36,886 bases of DNA from Phycisphaerales bacterium (GTDB taxonomy: Bacteria > Planctomycetota > Phycisphaerae > WQYP01). The DNA is taken from positions 1-36,886 of the forward strand of contig WQYP01000021.1 of the NCBI GenBank assembly GCA_009781185.1, read 5' to 3'. Positions 1 to 8,195 of this stretch are shown one piece after another. The notes under the pieces were generated by a model. The model was not told the origin of the DNA and searched no databases. It worked only from the letters and a program-made list of their open reading frames with translations. A program made the position numbers and the translations under genes. Numbering within the stretch: position 1 is the stretch's first letter; the number at the start of each line of letters is the position of its first letter.

Positions 1-264
<264 letters not shown>

Positions 265-300
265 TCGTCCGTTTTCCGGCTGGGAGGGGATCGCAAATGG

Positions 301-329
301 TTGAATGCGATCGGTGGGCGATCTAAACT
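301..329 (+). promoter_or_regulatory. Possible sigma-70 type promoter for the EIIA gene
   Basis: TTGAAT at 301-306 and TAAACT at 324-329 are separated by 17 bases, 60 bases ahead of the EIIA start codon. Each hexamer matches the consensus at four of six positions, so this is only a candidate. The gap 265-389 holds nothing else recognisable. Confidence 0.3.
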
Positions 330-389
330 ATTGAGCTTCGAATTCTTCGGAACTCGTCGAGATACCGTGAGATTCAACGTGGAGTCCTT

Positions 390-860
390 ATGCGACTGTC
401 GGACATATTGAAAGTACAACATATTAAAGTGCCATTGCTTGCGAAGAACAAGAAGGACGCGATCGCGGAGATGGTGCGTCTTCTTTCGGATGCCAACGAA
501 GTGAAGGATACGCAGGTGTTGCTGAGCAGTGTGTTGGAGCGTGAGGCCACGCGGACGACGGGGATCGGCAACGGCTTGGCGATCCCGCACGGCAAGTGCA
601 CGGGCGTGGATCATCTGGTGATGGCGTTGGCCAAGCCGGAGCAACCGATCGATTTTGAATCGATCGATGGTCGTCCTGTGGATTTGATTGTGCTGCTGGC
701 GTCGCCGCCGGACCAGACAGGGCCGCACATTCAGGCGCTCGCGAGGATCAGCCGACTGACGAACGTCGAGGCGTTCCGACAAGCGATACGCGAGGCGACC
801 ACACCGGAGCAGATTCTCGATGCGGTCAAGTCGCAGGAAGACGCAATGGCGTCGTCGTGA
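390..860 (+). CDS. PTS EIIA type-2 (fructose/nitrogen-regulatory family) protein
   Basis: The 156-residue protein is a complete PTS EIIA domain of the mannitol/fructose/Ntr class. The phosphoacceptor motif is GNGLAIPHGK with His67, and the C-terminal part (HIQALARISRLT) is the standard helix that closes the active site. In this family the histidine receives a phosphate from HPr and either passes it to an EIIB or, in PtsN-type proteins, signals nitrogen, potassium or envelope state. No EIIB, EIIC, HPr or EI gene lies nearby, which favours a regulatory PtsN-like role over sugar transport. GGAG lies a few bases before the ATG at 390. It is followed by a 230-base repeat-bearing gap, so it is probably transcribed alone. 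Confidence 0.85.
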   Translation: MRLSDILKVQHIKVPLLAKNKKDAIAEMVRLLSDANEVKDTQVLLSSVLEREATRTTGIGNGLAIPHGKCTGVDHLVMALAKPEQPIDFESIDGRPVDLIVLLASPPDQTGPHIQALARISRLTNVEAFRQAIREATTPEQILDAVKSQEDAMASS

Positions 861-916
861 TACATAGCCGTAACCCGAGCTGATGTGGACGGTCATCAAC
901 CACAGAGAGGTATAAC

Positions 917-1033
917 ATTTGGTGATCTGGCGATTTGGTGATCTGGTGATTTTGACTTTGGCAGTCAAATGGCATTCCCGCATACGCGACAGCGTAAATT
1001 GCCAGATCACCAAATGACCAAATCACCAGATTC
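917..1033. repeat. Palindromic element family G (GGTGATCTGG arms)
   Basis: The left arm at 917-951 consists of short tandem variants of ATTTGGTGATCTGG. The right arm at 997-1032 is its imperfect reverse complement (CCAGATCACCAAATGACC). About 45 unrelated bases lie between. It fills most of the 861-1092 gap between the EIIA and helicase genes. It could fold as a hairpin in RNA, but it has no T-run and is not a convincing terminator. Confidence 0.75.
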
Positions 1034-1092
1034 TTAATGTCTCTGTTGATCATGCCAGGCAAACGAGAAGTTGTGGGATTGTAGAAGAGACA

Positions 1093-4000
1093 ATGGAACG
1101 ACCCGAGAACCAGCCCCCCCTCCCCGACGATTCAGATACGCTTTTTCCACCTGCGCCTTCGCGGCCGCGGCTGGTGGATATTCTGTCGCAGGACGTGACG
1201 CCGCAGGTGGATGCCGCGGGCAGGCAGATGATCGCCAGCGGCGATGCGCTGTTGGTGAAAAACGCGCGAAATGCCGTGCACGGATTCGTGCTGGACCGGG
1301 ATCACTACGACACGCGGCTGGAATGGGGGCAATCGGAGCTGTCTGCGATCTGCTCGTGCGAGACACGGGCGGCGGGATTTGTCTGTCCGCACATCTGGGC
1401 GACGGTGCTCTTGGCGGAACGCTCGGGTGCATTCCGGGCATTGGAAGAGGCGCATACACACCCGATCTTCGGGCGGAGTAGTGGGAGAAATGAGGGGGGG
1501 GGTGCGGAACGTTCACGTCGGTCGGCCAACGCCTGGCCGGCGCGGCCGGGATGGAAGATTCATCTCGCGTCCATCGCTCAGGCGGCGGAGCAGCGGGCAA
1601 GAGAAACGGCAGCATCCGGAACCGGCGTCGCAGGATTGCCACGGCAGGTGTTCTACGTGGTCGATGCGGCGCAGACGCGGGGATTCCAATCCCGAGGCGG
1701 ATCGGGAGTGGTCGTCGAATTGCAATCTCGCTATCAAAAGAAGGCGCGACCACGCGCGGGTGCAGGAGGAGGAGGGAGCTGGACCAAAGGGGCGCCGTTC
1801 CGCCTGGACGCGGCGGAGATCGACACCTTCACCGGTCCGGAAGATCGCGAGATTCTTTCCCGCATCGTGGGCGCCCGCGATGAAGAAGTACAAAGCATTC
1901 CAGAAACTCCGACCAGTACCGGCAACGTGAAAACCTGCACGCTCTGGGGCACGGTTGGCATCGAATTGCTCAAGCGGATGTGCGGCACGGGGCGTTGTCG
2001 TATTCGCCAGGCGGATCAGCCGGAGGAGAGTAGGGGGGGGACGTCGCAATTGTTGTGGGATGACGGCCCAGCGTATCAGTTTATTCTGCGAATTGCGCCG
2101 CACGATGACGGCAAACATTACACGGTCACCGGACACCTGCGTCGAGGAGAGATCACCTTCCCGCTCTCGGCTGCTCGCCTGTTGGCCGAGCCGTCCGCAA
2201 CCCCCGGCCAGGCGGGACTGGCGTTCATCGACAACCGCGTGGCACAGGCGCAACTCCACGGCGGCCTGCAGTGGCTGGAGCTTTTCGAGTCACGCGGCGC
2301 GATGCATGTTCCCAAATCCGATGTGCAGGAATTTCTGCGGCAGATCGCTTCGCTGCCGACGATTCCGCTCTTCGATTTGCCGACGGAACTCCAGTTCGAG
2401 CAGTTCGTCGGCCTCCCGCGTCCGCGGCTGGTGCTCAAAAAACCGGCACGCACCAATTACATCGCCAAGATCGAAGATCGCATCATCGGCAGCGTCTTCT
2501 TCGACTATGACGCCGGTCCGATCGATGCGACCGCCACCGCCGCCGGCACGTACGATCCCTCGATCCGCAAAATGATCCTCCGCGACAAATCGGCGGAAGC
2601 GAAGCAGTTGGCGATTCTGAAAGCAGTCGGCTTCCGCAAAGCGACCGATCCCGACATGGGGAGGGAGGGGGGAGGGGGCGAAGTACGCAATGAGTTGCCG
2701 ACGCGGTTGCTGCCGGCGGTGGTGCCGACGTTGATTCGGGAAGGCTGGCTCGTCGAGGCGGAGGGGAAGCTGTATCGTGCCGCCACCGATTTCCGCGTGG
2801 CGGTCTCGTCGGGCATCGACTGGTTCGATCTTTCGGGCTCGGTGCAGTTCGGCGATCAGGTGGTGCCGCTGCCGCGACTGCTCTCCGCGGCGAGAAAGGG
2901 CGAGCACCTGATCAAGCTCTCTGACGGCACCTTCGGCGTGCTGCCGGAGGAATGGCTCGCCAAATACGGCGTCATCGTGCAGTCCGGGCAAGTGGTCAAA
3001 GAGGACCAAAGCGAGGGAGGAGGAGCGATTCGTTTTTCGCGCGCTCAGGCGGGGATGCTCGACGTGCTGCTGGAGTCGCAGCCGCTGGCAACCGTCGACG
3101 CGACGTTCCAGAACCTCCGCAACCAGTTGCACAGTTTCGGCGGCGTGATCGCCCAAAAAGCCCCGACCAGCTTCGTCGGCACGCTTCGCACCTATCAGGA
3201 AGAAGGACTCGGCTGGTTCGATTTCCTGCGGCAGTTCTCCTTCGGCGGCTGCCTCGCCGACGACATGGGCCTGGGAAAAACCATCCAGGTGTTGGCGCTT
3301 TTGGACGCCCGCTGTGGCAAGGACGACGAGCCGCCAAGTGACGATCTGAGCCGCGACCGTAAGGGAGCGACAGGCACCATTTCCCCCCCCCCTCCATTGC
3401 CGCAGGGTCGCTCCCTTACGATCGCGGTTCAGATTTCCCATCGACGCCCGTCGCTGGTGGTCGCGCCGCGGTCGCTGGTCTTCAATTGGCTCGAAGAAGC
3501 AATGCGGTTCACGCCCAAACTTCGCATCCTGGACCACACCGGCCCGTCACGCGCACGCTCCGCGGAAAAATTCACCGACCACGACGTCATACTCACCACC
3601 TACGGCACCCTTCGCTCCGACATCCTGTTCCTCAAAGATTTCCAGTTCGACTACGTGATTCTCGACGAAGCCCAAGCCATCAAAAACGCGCAGACCGAAT
3701 CCGCCAAAGCCGTCCGCCTGCTGCAAGCCGACCACCGCCTTGCCCTCTCCGGCACGCCCGTCCAAAATCACCTGGGCGAACTCTGGAGCCTGTTTGAATT
3801 TTTGAATCCTGGCATGCTCGGCGCGGCGGCCGTTTTCGACGCGCGCTTCCAGTCCGTCCGATCCGCCAAGCCCGCAGTCGAGGAAGAAGGGGGAGGGGCA
3901 TCGGTCGCGGAAGCGATTGCCGACGAACCAAACGCCGCCGCCGAGCCGGAGGAGTTGCAAACGGAGATGGAGGAAGAAGACGAGGAGACGCCGCGTCAGA

Positions 4001-4794
4001 TGCTTTCTCGCGCCCTGCGGCCGTTCATTCTCCGCCGTACCAAAGAGCAGGTGGCCCAGGACCTGCCGCCGTGTACGGAGCAGACGATTCTCTGCGAGCT
4101 CGACGAATCGCAGCGAGCGATGTACGACGAGCTTCGCGATCATTATCGCCAGACGCTGCTGAGCGGACCCGGCGGCAAAACCCCGACATCGCAGGCCAAT
4201 CGCATGCAGGTGCTCGAAGCGCTGTTGCGGCTCCGCCAGGCGGCGTGCCATCCGGGCCTGATCGACAAGACCCGCGTCGCCGAGCCCTCCGCCAAGCTCG
4301 ACATGCTCCTGGCGCAACTGGACGAAATCCTTGACGAAGGCCACAAAGCACTGGTCTTCTCGCAGTTCACCAGCCTGCTGGCAATCGTCCGCAAACGTCT
4401 TGACGATCGCCAAATCCGCTACGCCTACCTCGACGGCAAAACCCGCGACCGCAAAAGCCCCGTCGAACAATTCCAAAACGATCCGGCAACAAAACTCTTT
4501 TTAATCTCACTCAAAGCCGGCGGCCTGGGCCTGAATCTCACTGGCGCCGATTACGTTTTCCTGCTCGATCCCTGGTGGAACCCCGCCGTGGAAGCGCAAG
4601 CGATCGACCGTGCCCATCGCATCGGCCAGGTACGCCACGTCTTCGCCTACCGCCTGATCGCCCAGGCCACCGTGGAAGAAAAAGTCCTGCAGCTTCAACA
4701 GACCAAACGCGACCTTGCCGACGCGATCATTTCCGAAGACAACGCCGTGCTCACGAGCCTTACGGCGGACGATCTGCAAATCCTGCTGTCATGA
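1093..4794 (+). CDS. SWIM zinc-finger SNF2-family DNA helicase/ATPase
   Basis: The 1233-residue protein has an N-terminal SWIM zinc finger (C87-S-C89, C98-P-H100) and a C-terminal Swi2/Snf2 ATPase of the bacterial RapA/HepA-like class. Visible motifs are I (DDMGLGKT, near residue 730), II (DEAQ, near 857), III (LSGTPVQNHLGELWSL), an LRRTKEQV block, V (LKAGGLGLNLTGADYV) and VI (QAIDRAHRIGQ). Such proteins translocate on duplex DNA and displace bound protein or polymerase; the SWIM finger probably contacts nucleic acid or protein. Two oddities stand out. A palindromic element is inserted in frame between motifs I and Ia (about residues 752-780). Glycine patches encoded by G-runs appear near 1494, 2033, 2657, 3013 and 3887, in what look like surface loops. 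The ribosome site is weak (AGAAGAG). Family call very firm; cellular role unknown. Confidence 0.95.
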   Translation: MERPENQPPLPDDSDTLFPPAPSRPRLVDILSQDVTPQVDAAGRQMIASGDALLVKNARNAVHGFVLDRDHYDTRLEWGQSELSAICSCETRAAGFVCPHIWATVLLAERSGAFRALEEAHTHPIFGRSSGRNEGGGAERSRRSANAWPARPGWKIHLASIAQAAEQRARETAASGTGVAGLPRQVFYVVDAAQTRGFQSRGGSGVVVELQSRYQKKARPRAGAGGGGSWTKGAPFRLDAAEIDTFTGPEDREILSRIVGARDEEVQSIPETPTSTGNVKTCTLWGTVGIELLKRMCGTGRCRIRQADQPEESRGGTSQLLWDDGPAYQFILRIAPHDDGKHYTVTGHLRRGEITFPLSAARLLAEPSATPGQAGLAFIDNRVAQAQLHGGLQWLELFESRGAMHVPKSDVQEFLRQIASLPTIPLFDLPTELQFEQFVGLPRPRLVLKKPARTNYIAKIEDRIIGSVFFDYDAGPIDATATAAGTYDPSIRKMILRDKSAEAKQLAILKAVGFRKATDPDMGREGGGGEVRNELPTRLLPAVVPTLIREGWLVEAEGKLYRAATDFRVAVSSGIDWFDLSGSVQFGDQVVPLPRLLSAARKGEHLIKLSDGTFGVLPEEWLAKYGVIVQSGQVVKEDQSEGGGAIRFSRAQAGMLDVLLESQPLATVDATFQNLRNQLHSFGGVIAQKAPTSFVGTLRTYQEEGLGWFDFLRQFSFGGCLADDMGLGKTIQVLALLDARCGKDDEPPSDDLSRDRKGATGTISPPPPLPQGRSLTIAVQISHRRPSLVVAPRSLVFNWLEEAMRFTPKLRILDHTGPSRARSAEKFTDHDVILTTYGTLRSDILFLKDFQFDYVILDEAQAIKNAQTESAKAVRLLQADHRLALSGTPVQNHLGELWSLFEFLNPGMLGAAAVFDARFQSVRSAKPAVEEEGGGASVAEAIADEPNAAAEPEELQTEMEEEDEETPRQMLSRALRPFILRRTKEQVAQDLPPCTEQTILCELDESQRAMYDELRDHYRQTLLSGPGGKTPTSQANRMQVLEALLRLRQAACHPGLIDKTRVAEPSAKLDMLLAQLDEILDEGHKALVFSQFTSLLAIVRKRLDDRQIRYAYLDGKTRDRKSPVEQFQNDPATKLFLISLKAGGLGLNLTGADYVFLLDPWWNPAVEAQAIDRAHRIGQVRHVFAYRLIAQATVEEKVLQLQQTKRDLADAIISEDNAVLTSLTADDLQILLS
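3345..3433. repeat. Palindromic element family A inside the SNF2 gene
   Basis: The arms at 3345-3371 and 3407-3433 are 27-base inverted repeats with two mismatches, centred on the core CGCGACCGTAAGGGAGCGAC. The spacer carries a run of ten C. The element is read in frame as SRDRKGAT, a Pro-rich stretch, then GRSLT. The same family recurs at 9005-9122 (intergenic), 16588-16667 (in the GH127 gene) and as half an element at 6378-6399. Confidence 0.95.
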
Positions 4795-4813
4795 ATGTCG
4801 GGGGTAGGAGTCC

Positions 4814-4887
4814 CACCCCGCAAAGCGGGGTCGCTACGACCGGAATTGGGAATCGCTTACATTGTAGCGACCCCGCTTTGCGGGGTG
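4814..4887. repeat. Palindromic element family B (GCGGGGTCGCTAC arms)
   Basis: Two perfect 24-base inverted arms, 4814-4837 and 4864-4887, flank a 26-base spacer. Each arm holds its own small palindrome, CCCCGCAAAGCGGGG. It lies between the convergent ends of the helicase gene (stop at 4794) and lgt (stop at 4893) and could terminate transcription from both sides, although no U-tract follows. Single arms of the same family occur at 7045-7068 and 9139-9162. Confidence 0.95.
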
Positions 4888-4892
4888 CATTA

Positions 4893-6110
4893 CTACGACG
4901 AAGCCGGCGGCGGCACCCAAACCGTTTTCCGATTCCGCCGAATCCAATACGCCCAGTACGTCAATCCGAGGATCATCATGGGGATGCTGTAGGCGACGCC
5001 GAGGCTGATGGGGATGTTGGCGATGATGCCGGTGCTGTCGCCGACGCGGAACTGTTCGCCGATGATCCGCATGACCGGATAGAACGTCAGGAACGCTCCG
5101 CCGGCCATGCCCTCTTTTCGCCAGAACCAGCCGATGAGCCAGACGATCAGGAACAGCAGGATGCCTTCCAGCAGGGCTTCGTAGAGTTGCGACGGGTGCC
5201 GCGGATGCAGGATCAGGTCGAACTGCGTTCGCAGCAGATCGTGGAACGCGCCGCTGCTGTGCTCCCACCATCGCGCGATGTCCGAAGAGAAGATTTGGTT
5301 GGGGTTCAGGCACAGTTCCGTGCCGAGCCATTGTTTGACGGCGTCAAGCTGCTGAGCGTTTTTCAGGGTCAGATGGCCGAACTGCTCGGTCAGGTTGTGG
5401 CTGATCGTCGGATGGTTCGCCAGGAAATCCTGGAGCTGCTGGGTCGTTAGATTCTGCCAATGTTCGCCGAGATAGTGTCCGACGGCACTCTGCATCTGCG
5501 CCACCTGCGGCTCAGCAATTTCATTCGCGCCGTTGGTAGGGGAATAGAGTTCGCTGGGGAATTTCACCGCCCAGGGGACTCGTGTGATGTGGCCGTAGAG
5601 TTCGCCGTTGATGAAGTTCGCGATGCGTCCGAAGCAGAGTCCGATCGGCACCACCATGCAGGCGGCATCACCGATATTAACCAGCGACGCTCCGCGGCTG
5701 CGGTATTTGCGCGCGAACCAGATCAGTGTGAGAATTGTGAAGATCACACCGCCATGCGCCGACATGCCGCCCTCGGTTACGCGGAGCACGCCCCAGAACG
5801 GCAGGCTAGAGGAAAAGTCCCAGAGCAGAGGTGTTTCGTGGAATCGGAGTTTATTGGGAAGGTCATAGAAGAGGACATATCCGAATCTGCCGCCGAGCAG
5901 TACGCCGAAAATGCAGCAATTGAGCACGAGGTCCGAAACGCGCTCGAGCGGCAGACGCAGCATGCCGACCCTAGCGAGCTTGCGAATCAGCATGTATGCG
6001 GCAAGGAAACCCAGCAGGTAAGCAAACCCGTACCACCGCGCCTTGATCGGGCCGAGCGAAAAAATGATCGGGTCGAAATCGTGCAGGTAATAGGCCAGAA
6101 AATTGAGCAT
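4893..6110 (-). CDS. lgt: Prolipoprotein diacylglyceryl transferase with a large insertion
   Basis: Lgt is an integral inner-membrane enzyme that moves diacylglycerol from phosphatidylglycerol to the lipobox cysteine of prolipoproteins. The family signature is clear: GGMSAHGG (His119, equivalent to the essential His103 of E. coli by motif), GRIANFINGELYG with Arg162, and HPSQLYEALLEG. Several hydrophobic membrane segments fit the known fold. At 405 residues it is more than 100 longer than usual. The excess lies between VPWAVKFPSELY (about 186) and RHPSQLYE (about 304), where typical proteins have a short loop. The insert is polar, rich in Gln, Asn and His, and contains two aromatic-rich patches. 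The ATG at 6110 matches the usual N-terminus. A lipoprotein substrate candidate is encoded at 7091-7516. Confidence 0.95.
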   Translation of the reverse strand: MLNFLAYYLHDFDPIIFSLGPIKARWYGFAYLLGFLAAYMLIRKLARVGMLRLPLERVSDLVLNCCIFGVLLGGRFGYVLFYDLPNKLRFHETPLLWDFSSSLPFWGVLRVTEGGMSAHGGVIFTILTLIWFARKYRSRGASLVNIGDAACMVVPIGLCFGRIANFINGELYGHITRVPWAVKFPSELYSPTNGANEIAEPQVAQMQSAVGHYLGEHWQNLTTQQLQDFLANHPTISHNLTEQFGHLTLKNAQQLDAVKQWLGTELCLNPNQIFSSDIARWWEHSSGAFHDLLRTQFDLILHPRHPSQLYEALLEGILLFLIVWLIGWFWRKEGMAGGAFLTFYPVMRIIGEQFRVGDSTGIIANIPISLGVAYSIPMMILGLTYWAYWIRRNRKTVWVPPPASS

Positions 6111-6123
6111 GTGAGGTCCGTCA

Positions 6124-6237
6124 GAAGAATAAAAAGTTTAAGGAATAAAAGAATAAAAGGAAGAGTAAAAGAATAAAAGAGTAAAGGTGTCCAAGGATTC
6201 CTTTTACTCTTTGATTCCTTAAACCTTTTACTCTTTA
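6124..6237. repeat. AT-rich palindromic element family H (GAATAAAAGAGTAAA arms)
   Basis: Tandem variants of GAATAAAAG and GAGTAAAAG at 6127-6186 are followed by their approximate reverse complement (CCTTTTACTCTTTGATTCC) up to 6237. It is far richer in A+T than its surroundings and lies between lgt and the hypothetical gene, reaching to that gene's stop codon. It may form an RNA hairpin, but its architecture matches the other palindromes in this window. Confidence 0.8.
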
Positions 6238-6879
6238 TCAGATTTCTTCCGCCAGGATCGCCGAGAGTTGCTGACTGACCTCGGTGATCTGATCGGCGGT
6301 GAGATGCGGATTGATCACGTGGACGGGCTTTTCGGCGCCACGTGGCATCATTCGCCAAACTTCCGGCGGAGGCTCAACGCTCCCTGACGGTCGCGGCTCG
6401 GATTGCGCCGCCGCGGGTTCCATCCCTTCATACTTGAGCAGTCGCTTACGCATCAGGATCAAAGCCAGCACGAAACGGAACCGAATCTCCTGCGGTTCGG
6501 TCCGCCCTTCCATCCGCTGGAAGACATCCACCAGCACATTGTCATCCACGAGCAGTTTCTTTTTCTGCTGCGGCTCAGGCACCACCGTCTTCCAAAAGCT
6601 GAACATCCCCCCCCCCCTCTCCCCCCCTGTTGGTCGCTTACCCTCGCCCCAGCACTTCTCGCAAAAATCAATCCGCACAAACGGCGACGGCAACTCCTTG
6701 TCCCGCTCCTTCACGCTCTTCTTCTTCGCTTCCTTCTCCTCGGGCGACAGCTCTTCCGCAGGCCGATCGCACAGCGCTGCCCAGCAGACAGCATTAGGCA
6801 AGATCGCAACCTGACAAGCCGCACAAACAGCACTGGTCCGCCCCACATTCCACGAACTTTGCGTATTGAGAATCGTCAT
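6238..6879 (-). CDS. Hypothetical protein with cysteine pairs (possible zinc ribbon)
   Basis: I do not recognise a named family. The N-terminal region carries cysteine pairs CAAC and, about 60 residues later, FCEKCW, which together could bind one zinc. A charged stretch (EEKEAKKKSVKERDKE) lies between them, followed by a helical region with VFQRMEGRTEPQEIRFRFVL, suggestive of a conserved core. The ATG at 6879 is preferred over the TTG at 6885 because AGGA lies 8 bases before it. Two segments look inserted. A C-run at 6607-6617 (G on the coding strand) gives GERGGG right after the second cysteine pair. Half a family A palindrome at 6378-6399 gives SEPRPSGS near the C-terminus. Function unknown; coding status is well supported by start site, length and composition. 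Confidence 0.75.
   Translation of the reverse strand: MTILNTQSSWNVGRTSAVCAACQVAILPNAVCWAALCDRPAEELSPEEKEAKKKSVKERDKELPSPFVRIDFCEKCWGEGKRPTGGERGGGMFSFWKTVVPEPQQKKKLLVDDNVLVDVFQRMEGRTEPQEIRFRFVLALILMRKRLLKYEGMEPAAAQSEPRPSGSVEPPPEVWRMMPRGAEKPVHVINPHLTADQITEVSQQLSAILAEEI
6378..6399. repeat. Half of palindromic element family A in a coding sequence
   Basis: One arm (CGCTCCCTGACGGTCGCGGCTC) lies within the hypothetical gene and reads EPRPSGS in its frame. In that frame the standard arm would place a TAA stop; this copy carries TCA instead, which keeps the gene open. The left arm of the intergenic copy at 9024 has the same TCA variant. Confidence 0.8.
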
Positions 6880-7044
6880 AGGCAATATCCTACCCGATTC
6901 TCACACGAACGTTTAGCCGTCGATCGAAAATCGACGCTCGTTGTGGATAACAGTCGCGGCCCCGGGGCGCAACCACACGTCGACAAGAAAAACGCCCACG
7001 GTTAGCATACTTGGCAGAGTGCGTAACACGAAATGCAAAACAAA

Positions 7045-7068
7045 GTAGCGCCCCCACTTTGCGGGGTG
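7045..7068. repeat. Single arm of palindromic family B
   Basis: A 24-base stretch ending CTTTGCGGGGTG matches one arm of the 4814-4887 element with small changes. It lies just before the ankyrin lipoprotein gene. The rest of the gap 6880-7090 shows nothing recognisable. Confidence 0.7.
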
Positions 7069-7090
7069 GCGATGGCAATCGGAGAGAACC

Positions 7091-7516
7091 ATGCTTGACA
7101 CACACAAACATCACATAAGTATCGTGACCGCGTTGCTGTTGGCCTTCGTACTTGGATCGTGCCAAAAAAGTGACACCCCTGAAGCTTCCTGGGTGAAGGC
7201 GAAAGGTGGTAACGTCAACGATGTCAACGCGACCATCAACGACAATGGCGAAACTTTAGTCCATCTTGCCGTCTGGGAAGGGCGTATGGATCTGCTGACC
7301 TGGTTAAAAGAACGAGGCGCGGATGTCAACGTCAGGAACAAGCATGGCCAGACGCCCATATATGGGGCGGCGGAGTACGGTTACGTCGAAATCCTGAAGT
7401 GGTTGAAAGAACAAGGCGCGGAAGTCAACGCCAAAAGCAATGACGGCAAGACGCCATTATCTGTCGCACGCTCTGACGAAGCGAAGACGTGGCTACGCGC
7501 TAATGGCGCACAATAG
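7091..7516 (+). CDS. Ankyrin-repeat lipoprotein
   Basis: The 141-residue protein begins with a short charged region, a hydrophobic segment (IVTALLLAFVLG) and a lipobox LGSC with Cys24, so it is probably lipidated and membrane-anchored after processing. The mature part contains ankyrin repeats: NGETLVHLAVWEGRMDLLTW, HGQTPIYGAAEYGYVEILKW and DGKTPLSVARSDEAKTWL, each with the TPLH/AA turn logic and the spacing of about 33 residues. Ankyrin repeats bind other proteins; no enzymatic domain is present. GGAG lies just before the ATG at 7091 (CGGAGAGAACC). It stands alone between repeats. The partner is unknown. Confidence 0.85.
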   Translation: MLDTHKHHISIVTALLLAFVLGSCQKSDTPEASWVKAKGGNVNDVNATINDNGETLVHLAVWEGRMDLLTWLKERGADVNVRNKHGQTPIYGAAEYGYVEILKWLKEQGAEVNAKSNDGKTPLSVARSDEAKTWLRANGAQ

Positions 7517-7552
7517 CCGATTGCCGACTTAACGATGGTGCTGGGTTGCCGG

Positions 7553-8059
7553 TCATTTCCTCGCTTCCGTTTTTTCCACAGCCCCCATCCAGCGCACCTC
7601 CCGTCCCGTCAACCGCCGCAGCCTCGCAATCAGTATCCCCGCATGATGCTGGATGTGGCGAATGTTCACGAATTGATGATCCAGTTTCGGCATCTTGTAC
7701 CAACGGAACCCACACTCCTTGCGATCCAGATCCATCGCCTCCACCGCTCCATCCACCATCTCATCGCAAATCTTCCAATACGCCAAAATCTCCGCCTTCG
7801 TATACGGTGTGATCGGCTTGCCATCCTTCGCCGGCTTGAAATGCTGACTCGGTTCTCGATGCTTCTCCCACTTCACAAACGAGTCGCGGTTTTTGCCCAG
7901 GTAAAGGTGCGAGAAATACAGCGTGTGATACGCCACCCGCCAGGCGGCTATCTCACCATCCGTTTTCTCCCACAACTTCTCCGGCCATTTCTCAATGGCA
8001 TCCTGGAGCATCGCCAACACCGCATGGTACTGCCCCTTGATGGCCGCTCGAATATCCAT
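7553..8059 (-). CDS. DinB-like four-helix-bundle protein
   Basis: The 168-residue protein has the DinB/YfiT layout: a first helix starting KGQYHAVLAMLQDAI, a histidine in AWRVAYHTLYFSHLYLG (His45) and a C-terminal NIRHIQHHAGILIARLR helix, giving three histidines positioned to bind one metal. Family members are metal-dependent and include thiol transferases for bacillithiol or mycothiol, but many have no known reaction. The start at 8059 is chosen over the upstream ATG at 8074 because AAAGGAG lies 6 bases before it. The C-terminus (GREVRWMGAVEKTEARK) is hydrophilic. Neighbours give no clue to the substrate. Confidence 0.8.
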   Translation of the reverse strand: MDIRAAIKGQYHAVLAMLQDAIEKWPEKLWEKTDGEIAAWRVAYHTLYFSHLYLGKNRDSFVKWEKHREPSQHFKPAKDGKPITPYTKAEILAYWKICDEMVDGAVEAMDLDRKECGFRWYKMPKLDHQFVNIRHIQHHAGILIARLRRLTGREVRWMGAVEKTEARK

Positions 8060-8072
8060 GCACGCTCCTTTC

Positions 8073-8182
8073 ATATAGCCCCGGCTTCAGCCGGGATTCG
8101 TTCTCCTGGGGCCTATCCGCATCAGTTAATGAAACATCACGTCCCTGCACAAAGATGATCCCGGCCAAGGCCGGGGCTATAT
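8073..8182. repeat. Palindromic element family D (ATATAGCCCCGGC arms)
   Basis: The 25-base arms 8073-8097 and 8158-8182 are inverted repeats with two mismatches around a 60-base spacer. Each arm contains a smaller palindrome (CCCGGCTTCAGCCGGG in the left arm). The element fills most of the gap between the DinB-like gene and the DUF1961-like gene. Confidence 0.9.
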
Positions 8183-8195
8183 GGCGGACGAATAA

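Noticed and set aside
2290..3537. A 415-codon open frame on the minus strand
   Set aside because: It lies wholly within the SNF2 gene, whose motifs are clear on the plus strand; its protein is Arg- and Gln-rich with no family pattern, as expected for a shadow frame in GC-rich coding DNA.
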